Below are positions 23,042 to 31,072 of a DNA stretch of 33,829 bases, one piece after another. The stretch lies in NCBI RefSeq assembly GCF_000497445.1, contig NZ_CM002285.1:4914560-4948388 (forward strand), read 5' to 3'. The notes beneath the pieces were generated by a model. That model made no database searches. It was given only the letters and a program-made list of their open reading frames with translations, and was not told the origin of the DNA. Made by a program: the position numbers and the translations under genes. Each line of letters opens with the position of its first letter. Position 1 is the stretch's first letter. Origin of the DNA: Streptomyces roseochromogenus subsp. oscitans DS 12.976 (GTDB lineage Bacteria; Actinomycetota; Actinomycetes; Streptomycetales; Streptomycetaceae).

Positions 23042-23248
23042 ATGACCGCTCGCACCCCTGATGCCGAGCCGCTGCTGACCCCGGCTGAGGTCGCCACGAT
23101 GTTCCGCGTCGACCCGAAGACGGTCACGCGGTGGGCGAAGGCCGGCAAGCTCACTTCCATCCGTACGCTCGGCGGGCACCGCCGCTACCGCGAGGCTGAG
23201 GTCCGCGCTCTGCTCGCGGGTATCCCGCAGCAGCGCAGCGAGGCCTGA
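23042..23248 (+). CDS. bldC: Developmental transcription regulator BldC
   Basis: The 68-residue product matches my memory of Streptomyces BldC: MTARTPDAEPLLTPAEVATM and on through TRWAKAGKLTSIRTLGGHRRYRE. It is a stand-alone MerR-like winged helix-turn-helix (about residues 11-60) without an effector domain. BldC binds cooperatively to direct repeats and delays the switch from vegetative growth to sporulation. It has a perfect GAGGAGG ribosome site 6 nt before ATG 23042, suggesting high expression. The gene sits alone, with a long upstream region and a very strong terminator about 150 nt downstream. Confidence 0.97.
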   Translation: MTARTPDAEPLLTPAEVATMFRVDPKTVTRWAKAGKLTSIRTLGGHRRYREAEVRALLAGIPQQRSEA

Positions 23249-23394
23249 ACAACTCCATAACCGGGCAAAACGGCTGGTCCCCCAATCTGCCGAGGCGCCC
23301 GGAACCCTAGCTCCAAGCGACGCGGGACCTGCCCCAACAGGGCCCACGCCCAAGCCGAAGAGAACGTTGTAGGCAGCGACACAGGGTGCGTCGT

Positions 23395-23435
23395 AGATCG
23401 CGCTGGACTCCGCCGGGTCCAGCGCGATCTTTTTT
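23395..23435 (+). terminator. Very strong intrinsic terminator downstream of bldC
   Basis: A 14-bp perfect stem (AGATCGCGCTGGAC, 23395-23408, with 23417-23430) and 8-nt loop run into six T residues. The 146 nt between the bldC stop and this hairpin contain no gene and would form a long 3' UTR or a 3'-derived small RNA. Confidence 0.95.
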
Positions 23436-23708
23436 GTGCGCTGGTCGGGGTGGGGGTGGGCCTCTGTGAGCGGCCTTGTCGGAGTCTGGGCGGGGCTGCT
23501 GGAACCGCTGTGCGTGACCACCGAGGGGGGTGCAATTGCACATATTAAATTGACCAGTTGTAGGGCGGGGGTAAGTTCCACCCTTTCAAAAACTCATGCG
23601 GTGACTCCCGTCACACGTCGCGCTGGTTGTTGCCGGCGGCATGTGTGCGCTAGAGGAGCGGCCTGTTCCAGCGTGCCACGTGGGGTGGGCTGTTGGGGCC
23701 GACGTTGG
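23436..23708. other. Gene-free stretch with a palindrome and an orphan promoter-like element
   Basis: No gene is seen. GTGCAATTGCAC (23530-23541) is a perfect 12-bp palindrome in an AT-rich patch. TTGACC (23550-23555), a 16-bp spacer and TAAGTT (23572-23577) look like a plus-strand promoter, but no plus-strand gene follows for 4 kb. Confidence 0.4.
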
Positions 23709-23900
23709 TCACGCGCTGCGGGGACTTTCGTCCTCGACGTCGTCCTCGCCCGCCTCCCGGACTCGCGGGCCGGCGTCCATCGCCAGCCGCAGCAGGTGAT
23801 GGCAGATCGGGCAGTGGCGGGTCAGATGCCGGTAGGACGAGGCGGCCGACAGATGGGCCCGGAGCAGCGCCCGCGTCTCATGCCTGACCGATGCCGCCAT
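23709..23900 (-). CDS. Small CxxC-containing protein (DUF6274-like)
   Basis: A 63-residue protein from ATG 23900, five nt after GGAGGTG. It reads MAASVRHETRALLRAHLSAA, then SSYRHLTRHCPICHHLLRLAM, and ends in an acidic tail. HCPICHH could bind zinc together with nearby histidines, or act as a thiol pair. I believe this is the Streptomyces family called DUF6274, but that is recall. No function is known. It stands alone, facing bldC. Confidence 0.75.
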   Translation of the reverse strand: MAASVRHETRALLRAHLSAASSYRHLTRHCPICHHLLRLAMDAGPRVREAGEDDVEDESPRSA

Positions 23901-24002
23901 ACCCCACCTCCGCGGACCGCCCAGGGGAACGGGCCCTGGTCCTTGGGTACCGACGGAATGTGACGCCGTCAAGACGACGGACACCCTGCAGTGGAACGGA
24001 AG

Positions 24003-24025
24003 AAGGGCCCCACGAGGGGGCCCTT
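24003..24025. terminator. Hairpin next to the tRNA-Asp remnant
   Basis: AAGGGCCCC (24003-24011) pairs with GGGGCCCTT (24017-24025) around ACGAG. It holds the same place relative to the partial tRNA copy that 24129-24161 holds relative to the intact tRNA-Asp. Confidence 0.75.
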
Positions 24026-24110
24026 CGCTGATGCGGTCCTGGCGGGATTTGCTGTGTCTGTTTGCGGCTCCGCCGCGGGCGCGGCCTTCGTCTTGACGGG
24101 GTGGTCGAGT
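24026..24110 (-). pseudogene. Partial tRNA-Asp copy (3' half with an insertion)
   Basis: 24028-24051 matches 24163-24186 of the intact tRNA-Asp region with one mismatch in 24, covering the 3' flank, acceptor 3' strand and start of the T-arm. An insertion of roughly 25-30 nt then interrupts the T-loop, and GCGGCCTTCGTCTTGACGGG continues the match into the anticodon arm, ending near 24110. The 5' half is missing. It is not a working tRNA. Confidence 0.7.
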
Positions 24111-24128
24111 CGGTTGTGTAGGCATGTT

Positions 24129-24161
24129 GAAGGCCCCCATCCGGGCGGGATGAGGGCCTTC
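24129..24161 (-). terminator. Terminator of tRNA-Asp
   Basis: GAAGGCCC (24129-24136) pairs with GGGCCTTC (24154-24161), enclosing CATCC/GGATG (24138-24142 with 24148-24152). TTCAACA follows on the minus strand. Confidence 0.85.
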
Positions 24162-24168
24162 ACTGATG

Positions 24169-24243
24169 CGGTCCTGACGGGATTTGAACCCGCGGCCTCC
24201 ACCTTGACAGGGTGGCGAGCACTCCAAACTGCTCCACAGGACC
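24169..24243 (-). tRNA. tRNA-Asp (GTC anticodon)
   Basis: On the minus strand the acceptor GGTCCTG pairs with CAGGACC, the anticodon stem CCACC/GGTGG holds loop CTGTCAA (GUC), and the T-loop is TTCAAAT. The discriminator is G; CCA is not encoded. The body matches the copy at 31095-31169. Confidence 0.97.
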
Positions 24244-24286
24244 AGGTTTCGCGGCGCTTGGCTGGTGCGTTGCGCTGCGAGAAGAG

Positions 24287-24317
24287 ACTGTACAGGAGGT
24301 GGGGCCGCCTGGTCGAA
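24287..24317 (-). promoter_or_regulatory. Candidate promoter of tRNA-Asp
   Basis: On the minus strand TTCGAC (24317-24312), a 19-bp spacer and TACAGT (24292-24287) precede the tRNA by about 44 nt, just after the hrpA stop codon. Confidence 0.5.
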
Positions 24318-24339
24318 CTCACCCCCTGTGCACACGCGA

Positions 24340-27300
24340 TTACGGTACGGCCGCGTCGATCGCCTTCACGATCCGCTTGTCGGAGACGGGGTACGCCGTG
24401 CCCAGGGCATGGGCGAAATAGCTGACCCGGAGTTCCTCGATCATCCACCGGATGTCCAGGACCTGCCGCGGCACCGGGCGGCCCTGGGGGAGCTGCTCCA
24501 GGAGCCAGGCGTACTCGTCCTGCATCTCGTGGACCTTCTCCATGCGCGTCGTGTCCCGCTGGACGTTCGTCGGCATCTGCTGCAGGCGCCGGTCGGCGGC
24601 GACCATGTACCGCATCAGGTCGGGCAGGCGGCGTATGCCCGCCCACGTGACGAATCCCGGCTTCACGAGGGCGTCCAGCTGCTTGCGGACGTCCGTCAGG
24701 TTCGCGAGCAGCGTCGGGCTGCTCACGGCCTTCAGGCGGCGCTCGCAGGCCTGCCAGGCCGCGAGGACCTGCTGCACCTGGCCGACCGTGCGGACCGTCG
24801 TGCCGACGATCTCCGCGCGCACCTTGTCGTAGAGCTTCCGGTGCGACTCCTCGTCCCACGCCGGCCCGCCGAAGTCTGCGATCAGCTTGTCCGCCGCCGC
24901 CATCGCGCAGTCGTCGAACAGGGCCTGGACGGAGCCGTGGGGGTTGGCGGACAGGGCCAGCTTCTGGGCGTTGGTCAGCTTCTCGGACGCGAACTTCGCC
25001 GGGTTCACCGGGATGTTCCGCAGGATGAGCCGCCGGGTGCCCTGCCACATCGCCTCGGCCTGCTCCGCCTCCGTGTCGAAGAGGCGGACCGAGACCGTGT
25101 CGCCGTCGTCCACCAGCGCCGGGTACGCCTTCACGGGCTGGCCGGCGCGGCGGGTCTCGAAGACCCGGGTGAGCGTGCCGATCGTCCAGTCGGTGAGGCC
25201 CTTGCGCTCCAGGGACTCGCCGCCCTCGCGGGAGGCCGTAGCCGCGGCCGCCTGGGACAGGGCCTGCCTCGCCTTCGGCTTCAGCTTGAGCTTCAGCGCC
25301 TCCAGGTCCTTGTCCTCGGCCAGCTTCCGGCGTCGCTCGTCGACGATCCGGAAGGTGATCTTGAGGTGGTCGGGGACCTTCGCCCAGTCGAAGTCCTCCG
25401 CCTCGAACGGGACGCCCACCATCCGCTTCAGCTCCCGCGCCATCGTCACGGTCAGCGGCTCCTGGAGGGGCTCCGCCCGCTCCAGGAAGGCCTTCGCGTA
25501 GTTCGGCGCGGGCACGTAGTTGCGGCGGATCGGTTTGGGCAGGGTGCGGATCAGCTCCGTCACGACCTCCTCGCGCAGGCCCGGGATCTGCCAGTCGAAG
25601 CCCTCGTCCGTGACCTGGTTGAGGACCTGGAGCGGGACGTGGACCGTCACACCGTCCGCGTCCGCGCCCGGCTCGAACTGGTACGTCACCCGGAACGTGA
25701 GCTGCCCCTGCCGCCAGGAGTCCGGATAGTCGGCCTTCGTGACCGCCTCCGCCGACTCCCGGATGAGCATCTCCCGCTCGAAGTCCAGGAAGTCGGGCTG
25801 CTCGTGCCGCTTCCGCTTCCACCAGGAGTCGAAGTGGGCGCCGGAGACGACATGGTCCGGCACCCGCTGGTCGTAGAAGTCGAAGAGCGTCTCGTCGTCG
25901 ACCACGATGTCCCGGCGCCGCGCCCGGTGCTCCAACTCCTCCACTTCGCTGAGGAGTCTGCGGTTGTCGGCGTAGAACTTGTGGTGCGTGCGCCAGTCGC
26001 CCTCGACGAGCGCGTTGCGGATGAACAGCTCGCGGCTCGTCTCCGGGTCGATGCGGCCGTAGTTCACCTTGCGCTGGGCGACGATCGGGACGCCGTACAG
26101 CGTGACCTTCTCGTACGCCATCACCGCCGCCTGGTCCTTCTCCCAGTGCGGTTCGCTGTACGTCCGTTTCAGGAGGTGCTCGGCGAGCGGCTCGACCCAG
26201 TCGGGCTCGATCTTGGCGTTGACCCGCGCCCACAGCCGGCTCGTCTCCACCAGCTCCGCCGACATCACGAACTTCGGCTGCTTCTTGAACAGAGCCGAGC
26301 CCGGGAAGATCGCGAACTTGGCGCTGCGGGCGCCCAGGTACTCGTTCTTGTTGCCGTCCCGTACGTCCTTCATCCCGATGTGGGAGAGCAGGCCGGCCAG
26401 GAGCGAGACATGGACGCGGTCGCCGGCCGCGTCCTCCTCGTTGAGGTGGATGCCCATCTGCTTGGCGACCGTGCGCAGCTGGGTGTAGATGTCCTGCCAT
26501 TCGCGGATGCGCAGGAAGTTCAGGTACTCCTGCTTGCACATCCGCCGGAACGAGCTGGAGCCCCGCTCCTTCTGCTGCTCGCGGATGTAGCCCCAGAGGT
26601 TCAGATAGGCGAGGAAGTCGCTGGTCTCGTCCTTGAAGCGGGCGTGCTGCTGGTCGGCCTGGGTCTGCTTGTCGGCCGGGCGCTCGCGCGGGTCCTGGAT
26701 GGACAGCGCGGCGGCGATGACCATGACCTCGCGGACACAGCCGTTCTTGTCGGCCTCCAGCACCATCCGGGCCAGGCGCGGGTCGACGGGCAGCTGGGCC
26801 AGCTTGCGGCCGGTGTCGGTGAGCCGCTTGCGGACGTCCTTCTCGGCCGGGTTGAGCGCGCCCAGCTCCTGCAGCAGCTGCACGCCGTCGCGGATGTTGC
26901 GGTGGTCCGGCGGGTCGATGAAGGGGAACTTCTCGATGTCGCCGAGGCCGGCGGCGGTCATCTGCAGGATGACGGAGGCGAGGTTCGTCCGGAGGATCTC
27001 CGCGTCCGTGAACTCCGGGCGGCCGAGGAAGTCGTCCTCGGAGTACAGCCGGATACAGATGCCGTCGCTCGTCCGGCCGCAGCGGCCCTTGCGCTGATTG
27101 GCGCTGGCCTGGGAGATCGGCTCGATGGGCAGCCGCTGGACCTTGGTGCGGTGGCTGTAGCGGCTGATCCGGGCGAAGCCGGGGTCGATGACGTACTTGA
27201 TCCCGGGCACGGTGAGGGATGTCTCGGCGACGTTGGTGGCCAGAACGATCCTGCGCCCGGTGTGCGGCTGGAAGACCCGGTGCTGCTCGGCGTGCGACAG

Positions 27301-28284
27301 CCGGGCGTACAGCGGAAGGATCTCTGTGAAGCGGTACTGCTTCTTGGTGAGGGCATCCGCCGTGTCCCGGATCTCCCGCTCACCGGACAGGAAGACGAGG
27401 ATGTCGCCCTGGCCCTCGGCCTGGAGTTCCTCGACCGCATCGCAGATCGCGGTGATCTGGTCCCGGTCGGCGTCGTCGCTCTCCTCCTCGAGGAGGGGCC
27501 GGTAGCGGACCTCCACGGGATATGTCCGCCCGCTGACCTCGATGATCGGGGCGTCGCCGAAGTGCCGCGAGAAACGCTCGGGATCGATGGTCGCGGAGGT
27601 GATGACGACCTTGAGGTCAGGCCGCTTCGGCAGCAGCTGTGCGAGATAGCCGAGCAGGAAGTCGATGTTGAGGGACCGCTCGTGAGCCTCGTCGATGATG
27701 ATCGTGTCGTAGCCGCGCAGTTCGCGGTCGGTCTGGATCTCGGCGAGCAGGATGCCGTCCGTCATCAGCTTGATGAAGGTGGCGTCCGGGTTCACCTGGT
27801 CCGTGAAGCGGACCTTCCAGCCGACGGCCTCACCGAGGGGCGTGCGCAGCTCCTCCGCGACCCGCTCGGCGACGGTACGGGCGGCGATACGGCGGGGCTG
27901 GGTGTGCCCGATCATGCCACGCACGCCGCGCCCCAGCTCCATACAGATCTTGGGGATCTGCGTGGTCTTGCCGGACCCTGTCTCACCGGCGACGATGACG
28001 ACCTGGTGATCGCGGATGGCCTCCGCGATCACGTCCTTCTTCTGACTGACGGGCAACTGCTCGGGGTACGAGACGGCGGGCACACGGGCACGCCGTTCAC
28101 CGATCCGTGCCTCGGCCTTGCCGACCTCCGCCTCGATCTCGGCGAGGACGGCGGCGCGGGCCTCCGGCTTACGGATCTTGCGCGCGCCCTCGAGCCGCCG
28201 GCCGAGCCGATGCGCGTCGCGCAGCGACAACTCGGTCAGACGGGGAGCGAGGGTGCCGAGAACGGGGGCGGGATGCGTAGACAT
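24340..28284 (-). CDS. hrpA: ATP-dependent RNA helicase HrpA (DEAH box)
   Basis: A 1314-residue DEAH-box helicase, the usual HrpA length. Motif I is GETGSGKTT (100-108), Ia TQPRR (128-132), II DEAH (198-201), III SAT (230-232), V TNVAETSLT (350-358) and VI QRKGRCGR (397-404). The HA2 and OB-like domains follow (about 450-700), then the long HrpA-specific C-terminal region (DUF3418-type) through the end. HrpA unwinds RNA; in E. coli it acts in fimbrial mRNA processing and rescue of stalled ribosomes. ATG 28284 has no strong ribosome site, but MSTHPAPVLGTLAPRLTELS is what I expect of Streptomyces HrpA. The opposite strand carries a very long open frame, a by-product of extreme third-position GC. 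Confidence 0.96.
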   Translation of the reverse strand: MSTHPAPVLGTLAPRLTELSLRDAHRLGRRLEGARKIRKPEARAAVLAEIEAEVGKAEARIGERRARVPAVSYPEQLPVSQKKDVIAEAIRDHQVVIVAGETGSGKTTQIPKICMELGRGVRGMIGHTQPRRIAARTVAERVAEELRTPLGEAVGWKVRFTDQVNPDATFIKLMTDGILLAEIQTDRELRGYDTIIIDEAHERSLNIDFLLGYLAQLLPKRPDLKVVITSATIDPERFSRHFGDAPIIEVSGRTYPVEVRYRPLLEEESDDADRDQITAICDAVEELQAEGQGDILVFLSGEREIRDTADALTKKQYRFTEILPLYARLSHAEQHRVFQPHTGRRIVLATNVAETSLTVPGIKYVIDPGFARISRYSHRTKVQRLPIEPISQASANQRKGRCGRTSDGICIRLYSEDDFLGRPEFTDAEILRTNLASVILQMTAAGLGDIEKFPFIDPPDHRNIRDGVQLLQELGALNPAEKDVRKRLTDTGRKLAQLPVDPRLARMVLEADKNGCVREVMVIAAALSIQDPRERPADKQTQADQQHARFKDETSDFLAYLNLWGYIREQQKERGSSSFRRMCKQEYLNFLRIREWQDIYTQLRTVAKQMGIHLNEEDAAGDRVHVSLLAGLLSHIGMKDVRDGNKNEYLGARSAKFAIFPGSALFKKQPKFVMSAELVETSRLWARVNAKIEPDWVEPLAEHLLKRTYSEPHWEKDQAAVMAYEKVTLYGVPIVAQRKVNYGRIDPETSRELFIRNALVEGDWRTHHKFYADNRRLLSEVEELEHRARRRDIVVDDETLFDFYDQRVPDHVVSGAHFDSWWKRKRHEQPDFLDFEREMLIRESAEAVTKADYPDSWRQGQLTFRVTYQFEPGADADGVTVHVPLQVLNQVTDEGFDWQIPGLREEVVTELIRTLPKPIRRNYVPAPNYAKAFLERAEPLQEPLTVTMARELKRMVGVPFEAEDFDWAKVPDHLKITFRIVDERRRKLAEDKDLEALKLKLKPKARQALSQAAAATASREGGESLERKGLTDWTIGTLTRVFETRRAGQPVKAYPALVDDGDTVSVRLFDTEAEQAEAMWQGTRRLILRNIPVNPAKFASEKLTNAQKLALSANPHGSVQALFDDCAMAAADKLIADFGGPAWDEESHRKLYDKVRAEIVGTTVRTVGQVQQVLAAWQACERRLKAVSSPTLLANLTDVRKQLDALVKPGFVTWAGIRRLPDLMRYMVAADRRLQQMPTNVQRDTTRMEKVHEMQDEYAWLLEQLPQGRPVPRQVLDIRWMIEELRVSYFAHALGTAYPVSDKRIVKAIDAAVP

Positions 28285-28341
28285 ACGCGATCCAGGATCT
28301 CACCCCGTCCGAAAAACACGCGAACGATTTGACCGCGCTGC

Positions 28342-28665
28342 TCAGGGAGTGCGCTGAGTCGGCGGCGTGGCGGTCGGCGGGGTCGAGGCCGGCGCGGCGC
28401 CCGGCCGGCCCAGCGCGATCGACTTCGCCGTGCTGGAGACGGCCTTGATGCCCAGGTAGGCGGTGGTCATGCTGCTCACGGCAGTGAACGCGGCGGTCAG
28501 GATGCCGACGGTCACGGACGTGTCCCCGTGGAGCCGCCACACCCCGAAGATCGCGACGGCGGCTATCGCCAGATTGCTGATGACCACCGCGAGCAGCCCG
28601 TACCGCGCCCGCACCTTCTCCAGCGCACTGTCCGCCGTCATGGCGACGGCCTGGTCCTGGCTCAT
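28342..28665 (-). CDS. Small membrane protein of unknown function
   Basis: A 107-residue protein with two predicted membrane helices (about 23-43, YGLLAVVISNLAIAAVAIFG; about 50-75, SVTVGILTAAFTAVSSMTTAYLG in part) and a Pro/Thr/Ala-rich C-terminal tail. ATG 28665 follows purine-rich sequence with GGGGAG directly before the start, closer than usual. TATGAT lies 30 nt upstream. It lies upstream of hrpA on the same strand with a 57-bp gap. I do not recognise the family. Confidence 0.7.
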   Translation of the reverse strand: MSQDQAVAMTADSALEKVRARYGLLAVVISNLAIAAVAIFGVWRLHGDTSVTVGILTAAFTAVSSMTTAYLGIKAVSSTAKSIALGRPGAAPASTPPTATPPTQRTP

Positions 28666-28694
28666 CTCCCCGTTTCCCCGTTCCCTTGTTCCTG

Positions 28695-28700
28695 ATCATA
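28695..28700 (-). promoter_or_regulatory. Candidate -10 of the small membrane protein gene
   Basis: TATGAT is read on the minus strand at 28700-28695, about 30 nt before ATG 28665; GGTTGC lies 17 bp further upstream. TGATCA occurs at 28693-28698, over this -10, and again at 28725-28730. Confidence 0.4.
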
Positions 28701-28749
28701 GGGGCCGTGGCGCGTACGCAACCCTGATCAAGGATTTACCTGTTCCTCG

Positions 28750-28778
28750 TTGTGCGTGGTCGGTGGTGTGGCTAGCGT
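28750..28778 (+). promoter_or_regulatory. Candidate promoter of the S53-lectin gene
   Basis: TTGTGC (28750-28755), a 17-bp spacer and TAGCGT (28773-28778) give a leader of about 100 nt before TTG 28886. Confidence 0.55.
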
Positions 28779-28885
28779 TCCCCCGCCCCCCATCTGCGGA
28801 TCTTGCATCGGCATTGATCGGCAGCATCCGACTGTCATGGGCAGACCACTCGGTCCCCCATCGCCACCACCAGAAGGGCATTTCC

Positions 28886-30844
28886 TTGCGCTCAAGGAGA
28901 CGTCGGGCGGCATCCACCGCCGCCCTGCTGTCCACCACGGCACTCATATCGACCGGATGGCTCACGGCCACCGCGTCCGCCGCACCGTCGGCCACCGGGG
29001 CACCCCACGTCAAACACCTCTGCGCCCATGCCACCACGCCGGGCCACATGGCGTGCCTCGCCGAGGCTCGCACCGACGTCGTCCAGCATCTGACCGTCAG
29101 CCCGAACACCACCCCGTCCGGCTACGGCCCCTCGGACCTGCAGAGCGCCTACAACCTGCCATCCTCCAGCGCCGGTTCGGGCCGCACCGTCGCGATCGTC
29201 GACGCCATGGACGATCCCAATGCCGAGACCGACCTCGCCGCCTACCGGTCCCAGTACGGCCTCCCCGCCTGCACCACGGCCAACGGCTGCTTCAAGAAGG
29301 TGAACCAGACCGGCGGCACCACCTACCCGAGCGCGGACTCCGGCTGGGCCGGCGAGATCTCCCTCGACCTCGACATGGTGAGCGCCGCCTGCCCGCAGTG
29401 CCACATCCTGCTCGTCGAGGCCTCCTCCACGGGCATGGCCGACATCGGCACGGCCGAGAACAAGGCCGTCGCCCTCGGTGCGAAGTACGTCTCCAACTCC
29501 TTCGGCGGCACCGAGGACCCGACCGAGACCACCGCCGACGTCCAGTACTTCAACCACCCCGGCGTCGCCATCACCGTCAGCGCGGGAGACAGTGGCTACG
29601 GCGTCCAGTACCCGGCCTCCTCCCCCTACGTCACCTCGGTCGGCGGCACCTCCCTCAGCCGCGCGGGCAACACCCGCGGCTGGAGCGAGTCGGTCTGGTC
29701 CAACGACAGCACCGACGGCACCGGATCCGGCTGCTCCGCCGACGAGGCCAAGCCCACCTGGCAGTCCGACACCGGCTGCGGCAAGCGCACCGTCGCCGAC
29801 GTCTCCGCGGTCGCCGACCCGGCCACCGGCGTCGCCGTCTACGACACCTACGGCGCCTCCGGCTGGAACGTCTACGGCGGCACCAGCGCCTCCTCGCCCC
29901 TCATCGCGGCCACCTACGCCCTCGCCGGCACCCCGACCGCGAACAGCTACCCGTCCTCGTACCTCTACGGCCACAGGCCGGCGCTGAACGACGTCACCTC
30001 GGGCAGCAACGGCACCTGCTCGACGAGCTACCTGTGCACGGCCGGCACCGGCTATGACGGCCCGACCGGCCTCGGCACCCCCAATGGCATCACTGCCTTC
30101 GCCGGCGGCGCCAACACGGTCAACTCGCTGCAGCCCGGTCAGAAGCTCACCTCCGGCCACCGCCTGAGCAGCGCGAACATCACGCTGACGATGGGCAGCG
30201 ACGGCAACCTGGTCGCCTACCTCAAGACGAACGGAACGAGCAGCAGCGGCCCGGCGATCTGGTCCAGCGGCACCTCCGGCCACTCCGGCGCCTATGCCTT
30301 CATGCAGACCGACGGCAACTTCGTCGTCTACTCGAGCACCGGCAGTGCGCTCTGGTCCACCCACACCTCCGGCCACAGCGGCGCCTACTTCCTGGTGCAG
30401 GACGACGGCAACATGGTGGTCTACGGCTCCGGCGGCGGGCCCGGCACCGGCGGTTCACTGTGGTCGGACGGCACCTACGCGCGGTCGGCGAAGATCGGCT
30501 CGGGCCAGAAGCTCCAGGGCGGCTGGTGGGCCCAGACCCAGTACACCCGCCTGGTGATGCAGCCGGACGGCAACTTCGTGATCTACCGCAAGCACGACGG
30601 CAAGGCGATCTGGTCCACCGGCACGTCCGGCCACTCCGGCGCCTATGCCTTCATGCAGACCGACGGCAATCTCGTCGTGTACTCGAGCACCGGCAGCGCG
30701 CTCTGGTCCACCCACACCAGCGGCCACACCGGCGCGTACGCCCTGCTGCAGAGCGACGGCAACTTCGTCGTCTACACAAGCACCGGCGGACCGGGCAAGG
30801 GCGGCGCCCTGTGGGCCAGCAACTCCCGGTCGTACGTGCCCTGA
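28886..30844 (+). CDS. Secreted S53 (sedolisin-like) peptidase fused to two bulb-type lectin domains
   Basis: 652 residues from TTG 28886, chosen because GAAGGG lies 7 nt upstream and the product then starts with a signal peptide (MRSRRRRAAS, hydrophobic core, cut near ATASA). The catalytic part (about 75-405) begins GYGPSDLQSAYNLP. Glu157 and Asp161 (GEISLD), oxyanion Asp235 (SAGDSG) and Ser334 (GGTSASSP) are the S53 set. NDVTSGSNG and GYDGPTGLGTP fit its calcium site. The large pro-domain usual in S53 enzymes is absent; only about 45 residues lie between signal and catalytic domain. Residues about 413-528 and 529-645 are two mannose-lectin domains with five QxDGNxVxY-type sites and one where Gln is Gly. 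Probable role: degrading glycosylated or mannan-bearing substrates outside the cell. Confidence 0.85.
   Translation: MRSRRRRAASTAALLSTTALISTGWLTATASAAPSATGAPHVKHLCAHATTPGHMACLAEARTDVVQHLTVSPNTTPSGYGPSDLQSAYNLPSSSAGSGRTVAIVDAMDDPNAETDLAAYRSQYGLPACTTANGCFKKVNQTGGTTYPSADSGWAGEISLDLDMVSAACPQCHILLVEASSTGMADIGTAENKAVALGAKYVSNSFGGTEDPTETTADVQYFNHPGVAITVSAGDSGYGVQYPASSPYVTSVGGTSLSRAGNTRGWSESVWSNDSTDGTGSGCSADEAKPTWQSDTGCGKRTVADVSAVADPATGVAVYDTYGASGWNVYGGTSASSPLIAATYALAGTPTANSYPSSYLYGHRPALNDVTSGSNGTCSTSYLCTAGTGYDGPTGLGTPNGITAFAGGANTVNSLQPGQKLTSGHRLSSANITLTMGSDGNLVAYLKTNGTSSSGPAIWSSGTSGHSGAYAFMQTDGNFVVYSSTGSALWSTHTSGHSGAYFLVQDDGNMVVYGSGGGPGTGGSLWSDGTYARSAKIGSGQKLQGGWWAQTQYTRLVMQPDGNFVIYRKHDGKAIWSTGTSGHSGAYAFMQTDGNLVVYSSTGSALWSTHTSGHTGAYALLQSDGNFVVYTSTGGPGKGGALWASNSRSYVP
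30253..30727. repeat. 124-bp near-identical repeat in the two lectin domains
   Basis: 30253-30376 and 30604-30727, 351 bp apart, match with about eight mismatches by eye. They encode the same lectin segment (AIWSSGTSGHSGAYAFMQTD and AIWSTGTSGHSGAYAFMQTD). The third-position agreement exceeds what protein constraint needs and points to recent duplication or gene conversion. Confidence 0.85.
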
Positions 30845-30870
30845 GCCGTACGTTCTCTTGGAAAATGACG

Positions 30871-30896
30871 ATGACCTGGGGAAAACCCCAGGTCAT
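30871..30896 (+). terminator. Terminator of the S53-lectin gene
   Basis: ATGACCTGGGG (30871-30881) pairs perfectly with CCCCAGGTCAT (30886-30896) around AAAA, 27 nt after the stop. Confidence 0.88.
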
Positions 30897-30943
30897 TGCC
30901 GTATGTGGAGGGCGTACCCGCCGTTGGCGCAGGCGACACGAAA

Positions 30944-30976
30944 GAGCCCCCCTCCAGTTGCACCGGAGAGGGGCTC
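30944..30976 (-). terminator. Terminator of the Glu-Asp-Phe tRNA array
   Basis: GAGCCCC-C-CTCC (30944-30955) pairs with GGAG-A-GGGGCTC (30965-30976) with one mismatch. TTTCGTG follows on the minus strand, 21 nt past tRNA-Phe. Confidence 0.88.
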
Positions 30977-30996
30977 AAGCCCTGTAAGGGCGGCTG

Positions 30997-31070
30997 TGGC
31001 TGGGGCCGGGGTCGAACCGGCGACCTTCCGCTTTTCAGGCGGACGCTCGTACCAACTGAGCTACCCAGCC
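30997..31070 (-). tRNA. tRNA-Phe (GAA anticodon)
   Basis: On the minus strand the acceptor GGCTGGG pairs with CCCAGCC, the D-arm is GCTC...GAGC, the anticodon stem TCCGC/GCGGA holds CTGAAAA (GAA), and the T-loop is TTCGACC. Discriminator A; CCA not encoded. Last gene of the array. Confidence 0.97.
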
Positions 31071-31072
31071 AC

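Noticed and set aside
24265..28332. A 1355-codon open frame on the plus strand opposite hrpA
   Set aside because: It mirrors hrpA's third-position GC bias, its product is a run of Arg/Asp/Leu/Val without domains, and hrpA on the other strand has all helicase motifs.
28463..28885. N-terminal extension of the S53 peptidase frame to 28463
   Set aside because: The extension overlaps the divergent small membrane protein gene and would bury the signal peptide. TTG 28886 has a ribosome site and exposes it.
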